Assembly (NCBI RefSeq): GCF_016802725.1
Contig: NC_052669.1
Location: 18,753,770 to 18,817,769, forward strand
Length of the DNA stretch: 64,000 nucleotides
Reading direction: 5' to 3'
From: Solenopsis invicta
Taxonomy: Eukaryota > Arthropoda > Insecta > Hymenoptera > Formicidae
A model generated the notes under the pieces. It was not told the DNA's origin and ran no database searches. It saw only the letters and a list, made by a program, of their open reading frames with translations. A program made the translations under genes and the position numbers. Shown here piece after piece: positions 11,895 through 24,166 of this stretch (positions within the stretch are counted from its first letter, which is position 1; the number at the start of each line of letters is the position of its first letter).

Positions 11895-14800
11895 ATGTCG
11901 AAGCCAATTGAGAAGCCGGAACAAGTTTTGATCATCGAACCGCAAAACGAACTGAGATTCAGGGGTACGCTGAAACGCTGAAATCGGGAGAGTCATTCTC
12001 CACCCGCACGCATCGTATATCTCTCTTCCTTTCATTAGTTTCACGTCGCTTTCCCTGCGAGGCTCCTCGTCGCGAGCCGTGCGAGCGAACGAGCGAACAC
12101 ACCGCTCGCGCTCGTCGCGACGTCCGGCGACGAGGGGCAGCTCGAGGCTACGTCGGAGCTACGTCGTCAAGATGACGTAAGGTCGCGCGATTCTGTCTCT
12201 CGCTCGCCCGCGCAGCTCGTCGCTTTCGTTCGCACGTTCCTCAGCCACGACGGCGGGTCACGTTGCGTAGCCACGAGCGATGAGCCGTGTGTCGCGGCGA
12301 GAAGAGCGGTAGCGACAGCTCCGAGGTCGCCCCGACGACGAGCGTGTGCGTCGTCACTCGCCCGTCGACCTAACCCCCTTAATCTGTCCCGTCCGTGTGT
12401 CGATGATCATCCGCTGTCATTCGCGGCGCCACGAAGACCAAAAATCATCGACGGATCCGTCCGTCCATCCGTCCATCTGTCCCGATTCCCCCGCGATTCC
12501 TCGGCGAGGAGTATCTCTCGGGCTTTGTCGAAACGAGCGGACAGGTGACAACGAACGGTCGCTCGTCGTGCGAGCTCGATGGTTCTCGCGCCCTCTCTGA
12601 CCGTTTCCGCGTTTCCGTAGCCCGTTTTCTTTTTCTCCTCCGTCGACGGTAGAGAGGAGAGATCGGTCGATCGTTTCCCGGTGCCATCGATCGTTGGGTG
12701 CCGCGACGGCCCGCCGTTTACCTCTCGGTGTGCCCACCGCATGACGATCGCTAATCGCCGATACGGGGAAACCCATTTATTGAATTTATACCGCTGCTCT
12801 ACTTAGCCGCCGCTATACGCGCCAGTAATCCATAAGAGCCTCGTTTATTTATGCTCCGCGACAGGAGGCCGACGGCAGTAGATCGCGAATTCCGAATAAT
12901 GCCGTTCGAACTTCTCACCTTCGTTCTTTCTCTCCAACATGTCTATATCGCTATCTCATTCTCGGAACAGAAGGTTCGTTCGGGTTTCCTTCGCGAAATT
13001 CGAGGCGAACGTTGAACTTCGGTTTCTCCCCGGTTTGCCCACCCACGGCCCTTGGTACTCTTCCGAATTCCACGCAAGACGGAATAGATATTTGCGGATT
13101 TATTGTTCGCAGCACGCCCACGCGGTGTGGGATTTCATTTAACACCTTGATCGCCACGGCCGCGTCTGTTTATGCGTTCACTTGCGTTCGCTCGCTCGTC
13201 GCTCGTTCTTACCGATCGTCGCGACAATGAAACTCATTAATTATGTTTAAATCGTGTGATGTAACGTCCTTCGACTATGACCGGCAGCGTGCCGTGTGCG
13301 TACGTATGTATGTATGTATCGTTAGAGAGACAAACACTCGAGTGTCCACAGCGTATCGCCGTTTTAATGACGTTACCCGTTATCGAGAATCGAAATAATG
13401 CACTCGAAAATCAAAAACAATAACCGCAATTGTGCCCCCCTTCCCTCCGGTTGATTACATCCACGCCTCTATCGCACATTCTATATCTGTATTTTTTTCC
13501 CTTCGACTCATATGTGACAAATTTGCATTTATATTTAATTTATGCTTTATTTTACTGGACAATAATAATGCGGTGATAATGAAGCGTATAATTATAATTA
13601 TGGAACGACTGACTTTTATAGTTTGTTATTATGTGATGATAATTGGCAAATCCACTCGTTGTTTTACTATCGTTATTTACAAAAGAAATGTCAATGTTAT
13701 CTAATAAAATGATGAGTAATAACTGAATGACTAGTAACTACTAATGCTGAGTGATCTTGATTAGTGAATTTTCTTTAAAGAAAACGTGAATCTAATAATT
13801 TTACTTGATATAAATATTGTAATATTTGTAGAATATAAGAAAGTTTATTAATTAATCCTTCATCAGGGTTATCTGACTTGTTTTTACGCAAATGCAATTT
13901 TGCTCAAATTTGCTCAAATCAATTTTTATTAAATAAAGATTGGTAATGTAGCAGAGATGTTGAAAAATTATCCTGAACTTTTATTGATTTTTTTTGAAAG
14001 CCTAGAACAATAAAAAGAATTTGAACTTTACAAACAAGACCAAGATTGCCTGTGGAATAAAAATATGATTGCTGGAATGAAGAATTAATTACATAGTAAT
14101 TACATAGTAACTGACCAGGAATATTAGTAGCATGAAAAGATGCTTTGCTACATCAAATAACATTCACTAAGTATTAATTAAAATTTACGTTCTTTGCACT
14201 TTGTATCTGTACTTTTACAAAACTTAGGCTAGAAGTTTTTATAGAATTTTTTACAGAGTTTGAAACTTACAATAGTACTTTTTCATAGTCTTTTTACTAT
14301 TTGTTCTTGATATTTACAACTTCACAATAATTATACAAAAAGAAACCTGTTTGCACTCTGAAAATAGCTGTTTCATTATAAATAATTTTATTATTTATAC
14401 ATTGTTGCAGGTCCGTTCACAGGTGGTCCCGTAACGTCGTACATAAAATTAATCAATCCTACAAATAAAAAAGTGTATTTTAAAATAAAAACTACTGCCC
14501 CGAAAAGATATTGCGTACGCCCGAATTCGGGAGCTTTGAAACCCAAAGATGTGACGGAAATCGCAGGTCAGTCTGCATTAATTAAATGATAAATTTTATT
14601 CTTTTATACTTTTATTAAAATCCATAATTCTCTTGTATTTATTAGGTGATATTATTTATGTTTGTAATATTTAGGGAAAAGAATAATTGTTTTATAATTA
14701 AATATTATATACCGTTTTATTACAGTCTGTTTGCAGCCATACGATTTTGATCCGTCTGAAAAAAATAAACATAAATTTATGGTGCAAACTGTGGTAGCAC

Positions 14801-17737
14801 CAGACGATGATGATGACGAGTACCCAATTGATGTGGTAAGAGAAATAATATTTATGTATATATAGAAACTTATTAATATGTATATCAATAAATAAATTAA
14901 ACATCATGTTTACTATTTTAATAATTGTTCTTTTCAAAATAATAATTTTTATTATAATAAATGCATGTTTTTTTTTTAGTGGAAGGACATAAATCCGGAT
15001 CAGTTAATGGACTCGAAACTGAAATGCGTCTTTGAAAATCCCGTAACTAGTACTACTACTAGTACGACTAAAACAACTGCAACATCTACGTCTACTAAGG
15101 CAGATTCTAATACGACTAATGGAAAAAATAAAACAGTCGGCGATTCGGTCAAATCGTCGCCTAAGGTAAGATTAAATATATTGTTGTAGATTGATAATAA
15201 CATTTGCTAGATCTCTAAACAATGTAATTTTTCTCAGGTTCTTGGTGAAGCAGAAGAGAAACTATTAAAAGCTGCGCAAGAAGTTAATCAGCTTAGGGTA
15301 GAGGAAAGCACGCTTAGGCAGGAAAATCTTCAACTTAGGGCAAGTATTAACGCAAAGCCAACTCTATTAGGTGTGATTTAGATGTAAGATTTTATTGCAG
15401 TTTCATATATTTGTACAAATCATATTTGTTGCGTTTTTTGAATTTGGATTTATCTTATAGATATTTATTACTTCAGCATACAATAGCTGAGAAGGGGACT
15501 CCAATCAGCACATAATATTTAAAAAACATTTTTTAAAACATTTATAAAAACGTTAAAAATAATGGGTTAAGTGCTCTTTTTTTCATTAAAAAAATGTTTA
15601 TTTTAACGTTAAAAAAATGTTTTTTAAATATTATAAAAACGCTTTTTAAACATTTAAAGAAAACGTTTATTAAACGTTAAAGAAACTTTTTTTAACGAAG
15701 CATAAATGAGCAAAATAATATTAAAAAAAAAACGTTTTAAAAACTTTTGTAATAAAAAATTTTTCAAAAACGTTAAACTTAGTGAATTCATGCCCCTTTT
15801 TACATTAAACAAATTTTTTTTAATATTGATATTTTTTCTTAAGAATTTTTTTTTTGAAAATTTTCACGCGGTTACCCATCCAAGTTGCAACCTCGGTGAA
15901 CGTTGCTTGACCTCTGTGATCGCTGCAAACTGATCCCTGCAACAGATCATGATGATCTGTAAACATTTTGTGCTAATACATGTAGAGTCGTGAGCTAAAA
16001 GGTTGCAACATATTTTCTTCAATGGTTTTTGGAATGTAGACTTGCTCATCGAACGGCGAACACAATTGGTTCTTACTTGTAGATCCAACCAATTACGTTC
16101 GCCGATCGATGAGCAAGTTTATATTCCAAAAACCATCGAAGAAAATGTGTGGCAACCTTTTAACTCACGACTGTACATCACTGATATATCAAGTTAATAT
16201 ATGTTATCGAAAAGACGAAATATATATAATTAAAGTATATTATTTATATAACTACATATAATTAACTTAATTTTTTACTGATTTTTATAAATGTTATTGA
16301 AACATTTTTTTAATGAAATTTAAAATCAATAATAATTAAAAAATAAATAATTTAAAATGTTAAATAAATAATAAATAAACATAATTTTATAGAGATGAAA
16401 AATAATTAAAAAAATTAATATTAAATAAACATTAGATAAATATTAAATAAACCTATAAAAAATGCTACTAAAACCATTTTTTCAATTAAATAATTTATGA
16501 AAAATAAATACTTAAACAATATTAAATAAACGTTAAGTAACGTTTATTAAAAAAAAATAAAAAAAATATTATATATTAAATAAATGTTTAATAAATGTTA
16601 AATTAATGTTTCTGAAATTGTTGTTTTAAATAAAAAATTAATGTAAAATAAATATTAAATAAATGTTAAATGTTAAATTCATATTAAAAAAAAGTTTTTT
16701 TAAATGAAAAATTAATGTGAAATAAATATTAAATTAATGTTGAAGAAATGTTAAATTAATGTTTTTAAAAAATGTTTTTTTAAATTAAAAATTAATGTAA
16801 AGTGAATATTAAATTAATGTTTAATAAATGTTAAATTAATGATTTTAAAAAATGTTTCTTTAAATGAAAAGTTAATGTGAAATAAATATTAAATTAATGT
16901 TGAATAAATGTCCAATTAATGTTTTTAAAAAATGTTTTTTTAATTTAAAAGTTAATGTGAAATGAATATTATATTAATGTTTAATAAATGTTAAATTAAT
17001 GTTTTTAAAAAATGTTTTTTAAAATTCGAAATTAATGTGAAATGAATATTAAATAAACGTTAAATAAACGTTAAATAAATATTTTCTCAAATTATTATTT
17101 TAAATATTTAATTAATGTTAAATAAATGTTAAATAAACGTTAAATAAATATTAAATAAATATTTTCTCTAAATTATTATTTTAAATATTTAATTAATGTT
17201 GAATAAATATTTAATAAATGTTTAATAAATATTTTTGTTATAATGAATTGTACAATGAAAAATTAATATTAAATAAATATTAAAAAAACATTTACAAAAT
17301 ATTGTGTGCTGATTGGGATTTTGTTTGCAATCAGTTTATCCATTCACACCATTACTTAGCCGTACTACTCATACCTACCCATCACTACCCATACTTATAC
17401 CTCATTGGATTTATCTTATATTTTATTCAAAAAGAGACATTAAGTTGACAAGTCTGTTCCATTCTTATATATTCTGGGACTTATTAAATTATCGGCATTA
17501 AATTTAATTAAAATGAGAAAAAAGTTGCGAGAAATGTATCAATAGTATGATTGCATATGTCTGCAGGAAGATTTAATGAAGTGGCGAAATGCGGCATTGG
17601 GCAACGATGGTGGTAACCTTGCAGCAGCCAGAGGACTAACCTCGCAGAGCAATAGCCAGTTATCTCCGACAACAACTAGTATCCTCATCGCCATTGCCAT
17701 GGTTGTATTCGGCTACCTTCTGGGAAAATTAATCTGA
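11895..17737 (+). CDS. Vap33: VAMP-associated protein 33 (VAP-A/B), six coding exons
   Basis: Tail-anchored ER protein whose MSP domain binds FFAT motifs and tethers ER to other membranes. Exons: 11895-11964, 14411-14566, 14726-14835, 14980-15165, 15238-15339, 17567-17737, giving 264 aa. The MSP domain covers residues 8-130. [14 protein letters not shown] includes P61, equivalent to human VAPB P56 (the ALS8 site), and KHKFMVQT holds the FFAT-contacting Lys/Met. A Thr/Ser-rich linker follows (about 134-175), then a coiled coil ([20 protein letters not shown]...), and a C-terminal membrane anchor ([19 protein letters not shown], residues 246-264). Introns are GT-AG except the last, which appears to use a GC donor (AGG|GCAAGT). 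The 2.4-kb first intron begins GC-rich. The start has the [12 protein letters not shown] context typical of the family. Confidence 0.95.
15340..15381 (+). CDS. Read-through alternative C-terminus of Vap33
   Basis: If the GC donor after exon 5 is not used, translation continues 13 codons ([13 protein letters not shown]) to TAG at 15379-15381. That product would keep the MSP domain and coiled coil but lose the membrane anchor. GC donors are generally weaker than GT donors, so retention is plausible. Nothing in the sequence proves the isoform is made. Confidence 0.35.
   Translation, partial: ASINAKPTLLGVI
15979..16179. repeat. 201-bp near-perfect palindrome
   Basis: The left arm (atgtagagtcgtgagctaaa...) and right arm (...taactcacgactgtacat) pair over about 90 bp with scattered mismatches. 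They share the core ATGGTTTTTGGAAT and the GCTCATCGA/TCGATGAGC segment. The central loop is about 25 bp around 16070. It sits in the middle of the larger TIR element and may be a separate MITE inserted there. Confidence 0.85.
16620..17045. repeat. 80-bp tandem repeat array, about five degenerate copies
   Basis: The motif (a)aattaatgtgaaat(a/g)aatatt recurs at near-exact 80-bp steps (about 16704, 16784, 16864, 16944, 17026), each followed by a TTTTTAAAAAATGTTTTTT block. A weaker copy precedes at about 16630. Within each unit there are shorter TAAATAAATG/TAAATTAATG sub-repeats. Confidence 0.85.
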
Positions 17738-17870
17738 ACAGCCTTTACCTTACTGTATACCTCAGTGTATCCCCACCGCCCCCAAGTTTTTTTAGCCTGT
17801 TTTCTGCCGTCATATGCCATCGTTCGATCGCAGACACAGACTTCAAACATTGCGTTATTCAAATGTTCAT

Positions 17871-17876
17871 AATAAA
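17871..17876 (+). terminator. Poly(A) signal of Vap33
   Basis: AATAAA about 135 bases after the Vap33 stop codon and about 40 bases before the mariner insertion. The mariner therefore lies just outside, or at the very end of, this transcript. Confidence 0.6.
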
Positions 17877-17916
17877 TGCTATAAACACGAACGGTAGTAG
17901 TTTACATTAATAACTA

Positions 17917-19316
17917 GGTGCGCAACTAAGTTTCCGGGTTTTTTTGATCAATGAGAAATGGAAAATTTCAAAAGAAATACAAAAAATAGTTTATTCAAAG
18001 TATCGTCCCTCACTAGCTACACATTTTTGTCATCTCTCTGGCAATACATGAATACCGCGACGATAAAACGACGCGTTTTTGGACCGAAATCATTCATCCA
18101 ACCAATTTTGCAAATTCGAAATTGGCCAAGTGTAGCCCAGCCAAGCCATGCGCCATCGACCGGAACAAGTGAAAATTGGAAGGGGGCCAGGTCTGGAGAA
18201 TATGACGGGTGCGGTAGCAGATCCCACTTCAGCGTTTTTAAGGTGTTCTGATAGAAGTGCGATGGCACGGAGCGTTGTCGTGCTGCAATATCACTCGTTC
18301 GTGTCTTGTGTCCCATTCTCGCCGTTTTTCGAACAATGCATGGCTTAAATTGATTAGTTGTTGTCGGTAGCGATGCCCATTGGACAGTTTCGCCCGGTTT
18401 CACTAACTCATAGTACACAATTCCTTTTTGGTCCCACCAAATGCAGAGCATTATTTTCTTTCCGAAGCGATTCGGCCGTGCCGTCGATGTTGATGCTTCG
18501 CCAGGTGAAAGCCACGATTTTTTACGTTTGGGATTCTCAAAGTATATCCACTTTTCATCCCCAGTAATAATTCGATGAAACAACCTCTTTTTTTCATGCC
18601 GCAAAAGCAAAATTTCGGAAGTGGTTCTTCGATTTTCCATCTGTCTCTCAGTCAACTCATGCGGCATCCACTTTCCTTCTTTTTGAATTTTTCCCATGGC
18701 ATGTAAACGTTTGGAAATACTTTGGCGAGTTATATTTAATGCCTCCGCAAGTTGATCTTGTGTTAGCGTATCATCGTCATCCAATAACGCTTGCAGATCG
18801 GCGTCCTCAATTGTTTTTGGTCTTCCGGAGCGCTCCTTATCTTTAGTATCGAAATTGCCACTTCTGAAGCGTTTAAACCAATCTTCACAGGTAGTTTCGA
18901 TGGTGCTTGTTCGCCGTAGGCCTCCTCAAACAAACGACGTGCTTCAGCTGCATTTTTTTTTCAGTTAAAGCAGAAAAGCAAAGCTTCCCGCAAATGCTGT
19001 TTATTAAAACTCGACCCCCTCATTGTTAAAAAAAATATTTTTGCGTTGCGATATGTGTTGGTATTATGACTGCTTATTGACTGCGTTTAGCAGACCTAAC
19101 AATTGAGTGAGCGCTCGCTGTTATTGGTGTATTCTTCTAAATCTGAAAGTCTGATTGGATGATCTAGAAGAATATCTCAACATGTTGAGTCTGCTGAATG
19201 CAGCCATTGTTGATAGATGTCCAAGCTATAGTAAAACACAACTTTAGACATGTATGTCGACTACGTGTATCGCTAGCGCCATTCATATATGAAACCCGGA
19301 AACTTAGTTGCGCACC
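17917..19316 (-). mobile_element. Mariner (Tc1/mariner) transposon, degenerate copy
   Basis: A 1400-bp element flanked by TA on both sides (17915-17916 and 19317-19318). The terminal inverted repeats are a perfect 25-bp match (starts GGTGCGCAACTAAGTTTC). The bases outside the TA also match (C/G), so the true end could be two or three bases further out. The internal transposase gene is on the - strand and broken. Perfect TIRs with a decayed ORF suggest a copy of moderate age, possibly mobilised in trans. Confidence 0.93.
18017..19023 (-). pseudogene. Mariner transposase, frameshifted and catalytically dead
   Basis: Reading starts at ATG 19023-19021 (MRGSSFNKQHLREALLFCFN) and meets a TGA after 20 codons. 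The same frame then gives KNAAEARRLFEEAYGEQAPS before a frameshift. The largest intact piece (18784-18017) carries the second helix-turn-helix (LTQDQLAEALNITRQSISKRL) and the first catalytic Asp (HRIITGDEKWIYF). The second Asp (LQHDNAPCH) is only readable in another frame. The third site reads PSNFHLF where active mariners have PSDYHLF, so the last Asp codon has become Asn. At least three frameshifts and one stop make it non-functional. Confidence 0.93.
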
Positions 19317-19510
19317 TAGTAGAATTGCTCGTTACGGGTGTGTACTTAACCTGATAAAATGCTTAATTTAAAATTTATTTTATTTATTTTTGTTTTTTCT
19401 TTAAGAACATGAATTCATTAATTGGAAAAGGTTAAGTTAACGCTCAGCTTATGTTTGTTATAATTATATTCTTATTTTTGTGAGTGTAAAGAAATTTTCG
19501 CCCTGAAATA

Positions 19511-19606
19511 GCGTTGGGCAAGATGCACCCGCGAATAACGAGTAATAATTTCGTGTTTATAAATACATATTTAAAGTAATTATTCGTCATTCGCATTGCT
19601 CAACGC
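19511..19606. repeat. 96-bp inverted repeat (MITE-like)
   Basis: GCGTTGGGCAA at the left end is mirrored by TTGCTCAACGC at the right end. The pairing continues inward (CGAATAACGAGTAATAATT against AATTATTCGTCATTCG) with a few gaps, leaving a loop of about 20 AT-rich bases. Confidence 0.75.
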
Positions 19607-21049
19607 CTTGAAATCTCATTCGTCGCATACTTGGAATAATAAGTTACCAGTTACTAATTGTTATCGCACTTTTTCTCGAATTTGTATACCACTTATTCGC
19701 AATAGATCAAACCATACTGGTGCAAGAGATCACACACGAACGAGTGAGGGTGCTGTTACTATCATAATATATAGCATCTTTCTCTACATATAATATAATT
19801 CTTAAATCACACATAAATAATATTGTACAATCGGAAGCAGAAATAGTGTCCACAGTTGCTGGTGTATCGCATGAGAGAACGGTTGTTGCCCACGCTCGCT
19901 CGATTTGCGCTGCTTCGGTGTATCCACACCGGGCACCGTTCTCGTACCCCGTTGTACATATTGTGTCCGTTTGAAAAAAAAAAATTATATATATATAATA
20001 CACATAGTCGGGGCCGGAGGGGAAGAAGGGGGTAGAGGCGGGGCTGGCTGCTGAAGAATAGTGGTTCATGATTTAACAATTGATTGTGCTGGTAGTTGTA
20101 TTCCGCCAGCGTTGGTATATTAAATGAAAAAGATGAAAAGAAAGAGAGAGTGAGAGAGAAAGGGAACGTTATAAAATCATTGAACCTACTTGACGCTTCA
20201 GTGTACTTTTTATTTCTTTATGTTTGTCTTACGAAAATAACGAATAAAGATATGTCTCGGATATCACACAAATGCCGAAGGGTTTTGAATTATGCACCTC
20301 TCTTCTCGAACTGTCGTCCAGATTAAAGACGTTGGTACGCGACAATTATACATGGACATGATATTAATTATTTATCGAGAGGAGTCCGAAGCGCACGAGT
20401 CGCTCGATCGAGTTTCACAAGCTGACGGGTCGACCGCAGGTTGTCGTATTAAAGTACTGTTGTTGAAGCACGTAATACTTATCTCACACAGATATAGAGA
20501 TATTTATATAACTGTGCCTTAGGACTAGAGGCAGTATAGCGTAAAAACACGATTTCAACATTACTGGCTTCCTCCGTCGCTCCGAGTTTTTTTACACCGC
20601 CTCGGCAATCTTTTTAGCGAGCTACGAATTTCCGTGTGCGTCTCGCTGCTCTGTAATATAAACTATAAACGAAGAATAATGTAAAGAAATACATTTTGCC
20701 GTTAAATTAGATACTGTATAAATGCAATTTTCGCTGCGCGTTTTAATGCGTGTACTTTATGTCGGTGTGAAACTTCCATCGCTGTACGAGTTTCTGATTC
20801 GGAGAGGCGGTATATTCGGACTTCTCTACTTCAATAGCGTTATTTTCCGAGACACATTCCTGTAAAACGTTCGGTTTCAGCGCGCGAGAAGGACTCAGCG
20901 GCTCCTACAGCGAGAGAACGATCTTAGATCTTGAATCGTGTAAAGTTGAGCTCTATCTCTCCCTATATATATATTTTACATGTATAACCCGTGTATTAAT
21001 TATGCAGTTCGTTAATTCGAACCTGATCTGTGTCGCGTCTTTGTAAAAC

Positions 21050-21150
21050 AGAACATATGTATATGTACATGTGCATATATACATACATATATATGTATGT
21101 ACGTATGTATATGTATACATATGTTTTGTATATGTATGTATGTATATTCG
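21050..21150. repeat. TA/TGTA-type microsatellite
   Basis: Runs of tatgtatgta and acatacatat units, imperfect, about 100 bp. Confidence 0.8.
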
Positions 21151-23278
21151 TGCCTAAGAGAGGGCAAATGCACGTTTCTCATCTCGTGCGTTTTAACTGC
21201 ACCAGAGGTACTCTCCATATTCCGTAGAAGAAAAAAAAAGAAGCGATGCAATTAGTATGCACAATGGCATAAACATCCCTTAGATACTACTACTATGTTA
21301 GTGAGATTTTATTACAGATATACCAAGAATTTGTTGTATATGATCTATATACGATTGTTATACGTATAATTATATATATCATTATCGAGAGTTTTTGCGG
21401 TTTTGCTTCATGCGTGACACCACGTTGTCACGTGCGATTAATAATCTATTAACAGCGATTTCGTTAACACTCGTGTTTGAATAAAAGTATTCTATTAAAG
21501 AATGTACCATGCAGACTTCTCATGTTTCGATACCACAGCATATGATTACGTGTCGAGATTAACAGCTCTCAACGGCCGTCCTTCAATCTAAATTCATAAA
21601 TTATCATTAATATTTCGTTTAATATATATTAATTTAAATTACTTTAATATTTTGTTTCACATTTCTTTTTATTTACCAAGAACGTAAATATGGAAAAGTT
21701 GCAGAATCGTAGAGTTACAATCCAATATATCGTGTTTCACGACAAGTTTTTTTAAGAGCAAGAATGAGAGCGCGGAGCTTTGCCGTACGTATGACGCACA
21801 TTTGCGACGCGAAGAACGCCTGTTTCGATAATATTTCACAGAGATACGATACATTCACAAATATAATTAAAAGTCATCTTTAGTTATTCCATATATGTAA
21901 TTTCCTGACTCACCGACTGTCTGAACACATATAACTTCAAGTACACGATTAAAATAGATTTAGAGCAGAAATATCGATTCCTGGATATCAAGTTTTAATC
22001 GTATATAAAGTTTTAATAGCATTAACAGTAACAGTTTTCAATTATTTTTTCAGATGAGATTGAAGAAGGTGAAGTGAATGGAGAAAAAGAGACGTTTAAT
22101 GAACAATAACAAAACGCCGGGAGATCGTGACGTGAGGATTCAAACGCATCCTCGTGACGCGGGACAGTTTCCGAAAGGGGTAGCATCCCTAGAAAGAGAG
22201 AGAGAGCGCGTAGGTAGATCCAAAGTGGAGTAGGTCAACTCATAACCAGACCGCAATCTACGTACGTCTCCCTACGCGTCTATATTTTCGGTCACATCGG
22301 AAGGTCGCGGTCCACCCATTGCGGTAAGAACGTCAAAGTATAAGACCTCTGAATGTCGGGGAGAGACGCGAGAGGTGGGGTCGAGGGAGGGAGGGGGTGA
22401 ATTCTGCTTTTTCATATCCGTTTCCCGTTCGGTATTTACGTCATCGGTTTGAGCGAAAGATCGAATCTCTTGCTTAACGTGGGAACTTCATTCTCGCTCT
22501 TGTTACCTGCGCTCCGTCAAAGATTTTTGGCAATAGCGTGCTCCGGGATACGCCACGTTACTATAAATATATTGGGCACATAGTGGGAAAGGCGATAAGG
22601 CGAAGTTTCGATAAGAATCGCCATGACAACTTCGTGATTTAGTGGTAAACGTGGGGCTTTGGCCTTTACCACGTTACATGTCGAAAGATTAGAGGCTTTT
22701 TGCAGTAGCAGATTTCTTGGATACGGTAAATGTTAATGTCGAATGTTGAGCCTCGTGTATAGCGCGAGAGCAATGATTAGAGACTCCACTTGTAACGGTG
22801 TTCACCGACTTCTAGCTGCAGCATCGTATCAATGAGCTTCGGCAAACACGAAGTTTTCGCGAGAGGATCTAGGTAAATTCTAGGGCGCGAAGGACTCTCG
22901 TGGCTTATAGTCGTTGCTCGTTCAGCCGGACATGTATTCGGAGCGTTCACCGTACGAATCGAACGGTACACGGCGTTCCCCTTGATGCCCCTCGAAGACG
23001 CTGACGACTCCCTAATGTCAACGTCAAAAGGAATTATTAGCTGCGGTCATCGGAATTAGCCGCGACGCGTTTCCACCGACACCCCTGCGTGGGATTCCCC
23101 TCTATCCCCCCTTCCGGGATCGGGTCACTCGGTGACCGATGACGCTCGGCACCGAGAGACGTTCGGTTGTGAACTAAAGTCGGGCACGACGCGACTTCCT
23201 CGGTCACGCCGTGTGGATAAATCGGGATACGAGAAGAGAGAGAGAGAGAAGAGGAGGAGAAGGAGAGAGGAAGAGGAG

Positions 23279-23334
23279 GAGGTGGAGGTGGTGGCGGCGA
23301 CGGTGACGGTGACGGTGGTGGTGGTGGTGGTGGT

Positions 23335-23366
<32 letters not shown>

Positions 23367-23375
23367 TGACGGTGG
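23279..23375 (+). repeat. GGT/GGC trinucleotide repeat tract
   Basis: GGAGGT, then GACGGT, GGT and GGC runs over about 95 bp inside the CpG-rich island. Either strand reads through as simple amino-acid runs (Val/Ala or Pro). Confidence 0.9.
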
Positions 23376-24135
23376 GGTGGCGGAGCGACGGATGCAGCGC
23401 AGAGCAGCCTGATCAGGGTGGCGGCGGCAGTAGCGGCTGGCTATTGATTTCAAGGGCTTCCTTAGCCCCCCGCCTTGCCGCTGAGTGCCCGACGGCTCCA
23501 GGTCGCCCCGAAGGGTTTGCGGTGCCCGCGACTAAAACCGCTCTCGCCTTCGCTCGTGCGGAGGTTCGCGAAAACATGTCCGAACGCGGTGGAAAATCAA
23601 GCGGTGGAACGTCAAGCTAACGTGCGAAAGTTCATGCGACATTTCCGAGAATCGCAAAAACGTTCGCTTTTAATCGATTCAACGCGAAAGCAATAATCTT
23701 CAGCTTGCTATTTGGGATTTTGCGAAGGAGAAAAAAAAGAGAGAGGGAAGGATTGAGAGAACGAAGGTTCCCGCGGGATTTAGTACGATGTCGCAGAAAC
23801 GTTCTTTCGGGGTTGCCGGAGTAGAACGACATCGCGCGGGTGCGGCACGCTCGAGGAAGGGTTAAGAGATAAGGTCGCGCGCGCGAGAGAGAGAGGGGGG
23901 TAGTGGCGCCCGACCACCCACCCCCGGGTAGTCCCGCTCGCGTTACGGCACTGCGCGAGTCGGGCCGAGCACAGACGCGGATCGCGGGGTGAGCCGTCGC
24001 TCGCCATACGTCGAACTGGGTGCCCCGCGTTGGGGCGTCTCCTGGCATCAGCGGGCATCGGTGTCGTGCAGTCGATCGGGGGACGAGCACCGTCTTCTGC
24101 GAGTCCCCGTGCGTGTAATCGCGGCGAGACGGAGG

Positions 24136-24166
<31 letters not shown>

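Larger units (their letters stand above)
15501..17320. mobile_element. Large non-autonomous element with terminal inverted repeats, inside the last Vap33 intron
   Basis: The left end (TCCAATCAGCACATAATATTT, about 15501) is matched in inverted orientation by the right end (AAATATTGTGTGCTGATTGGG, ending about 17318), with one or two differences. The roughly 1.8 kb between them is extremely AT-rich, built of AACGTT- and TTAAATAAATGTT-like units, and carries a 201-bp palindrome and an 80-bp tandem array. No transposase ORF is present. A target-site duplication was not clear. It could be a foldback-type element or two nested insertions; I cannot assign a superfamily. Confidence 0.6.
19317..22900. 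other. Non-coding stretch downstream of Vap33 and mariner
   Basis: No gene is recognised. Contents are moderately AT-rich sequence, a 96-bp inverted repeat (19511-19606), a short microsatellite (about 21050-21150) and a small hairpin near 22640-22671 (GTGGTAAA...TTTACCAC). Short ORFs such as 19707-20069 look random. Confidence 0.4.

Noticed and set aside
11655..12044. Minus-strand ORFs with Arg/Ala/Ser runs opposite the CGG repeat
   Set aside because: Composition artefact of the trinucleotide tract; overlaps Vap33 exon 1 antisense.
13900..14410. Possible extra exons in Vap33 intron 1
   Set aside because: The exon 11964/14411 junction is exact in phase and protein sequence, so none is needed, and no coding-like stretch was seen.
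22054..22110. TTTTTTCAG followed by an open ATG stretch
   Set aside because: Good acceptor context, but the frame closes after 11 codons and no connecting exon was found.
23037..23453. Minus-strand ORF with a long poly-Pro run
   Set aside because: Simple reading of the GGT/GGC repeat in reverse; no domain or conserved flank.
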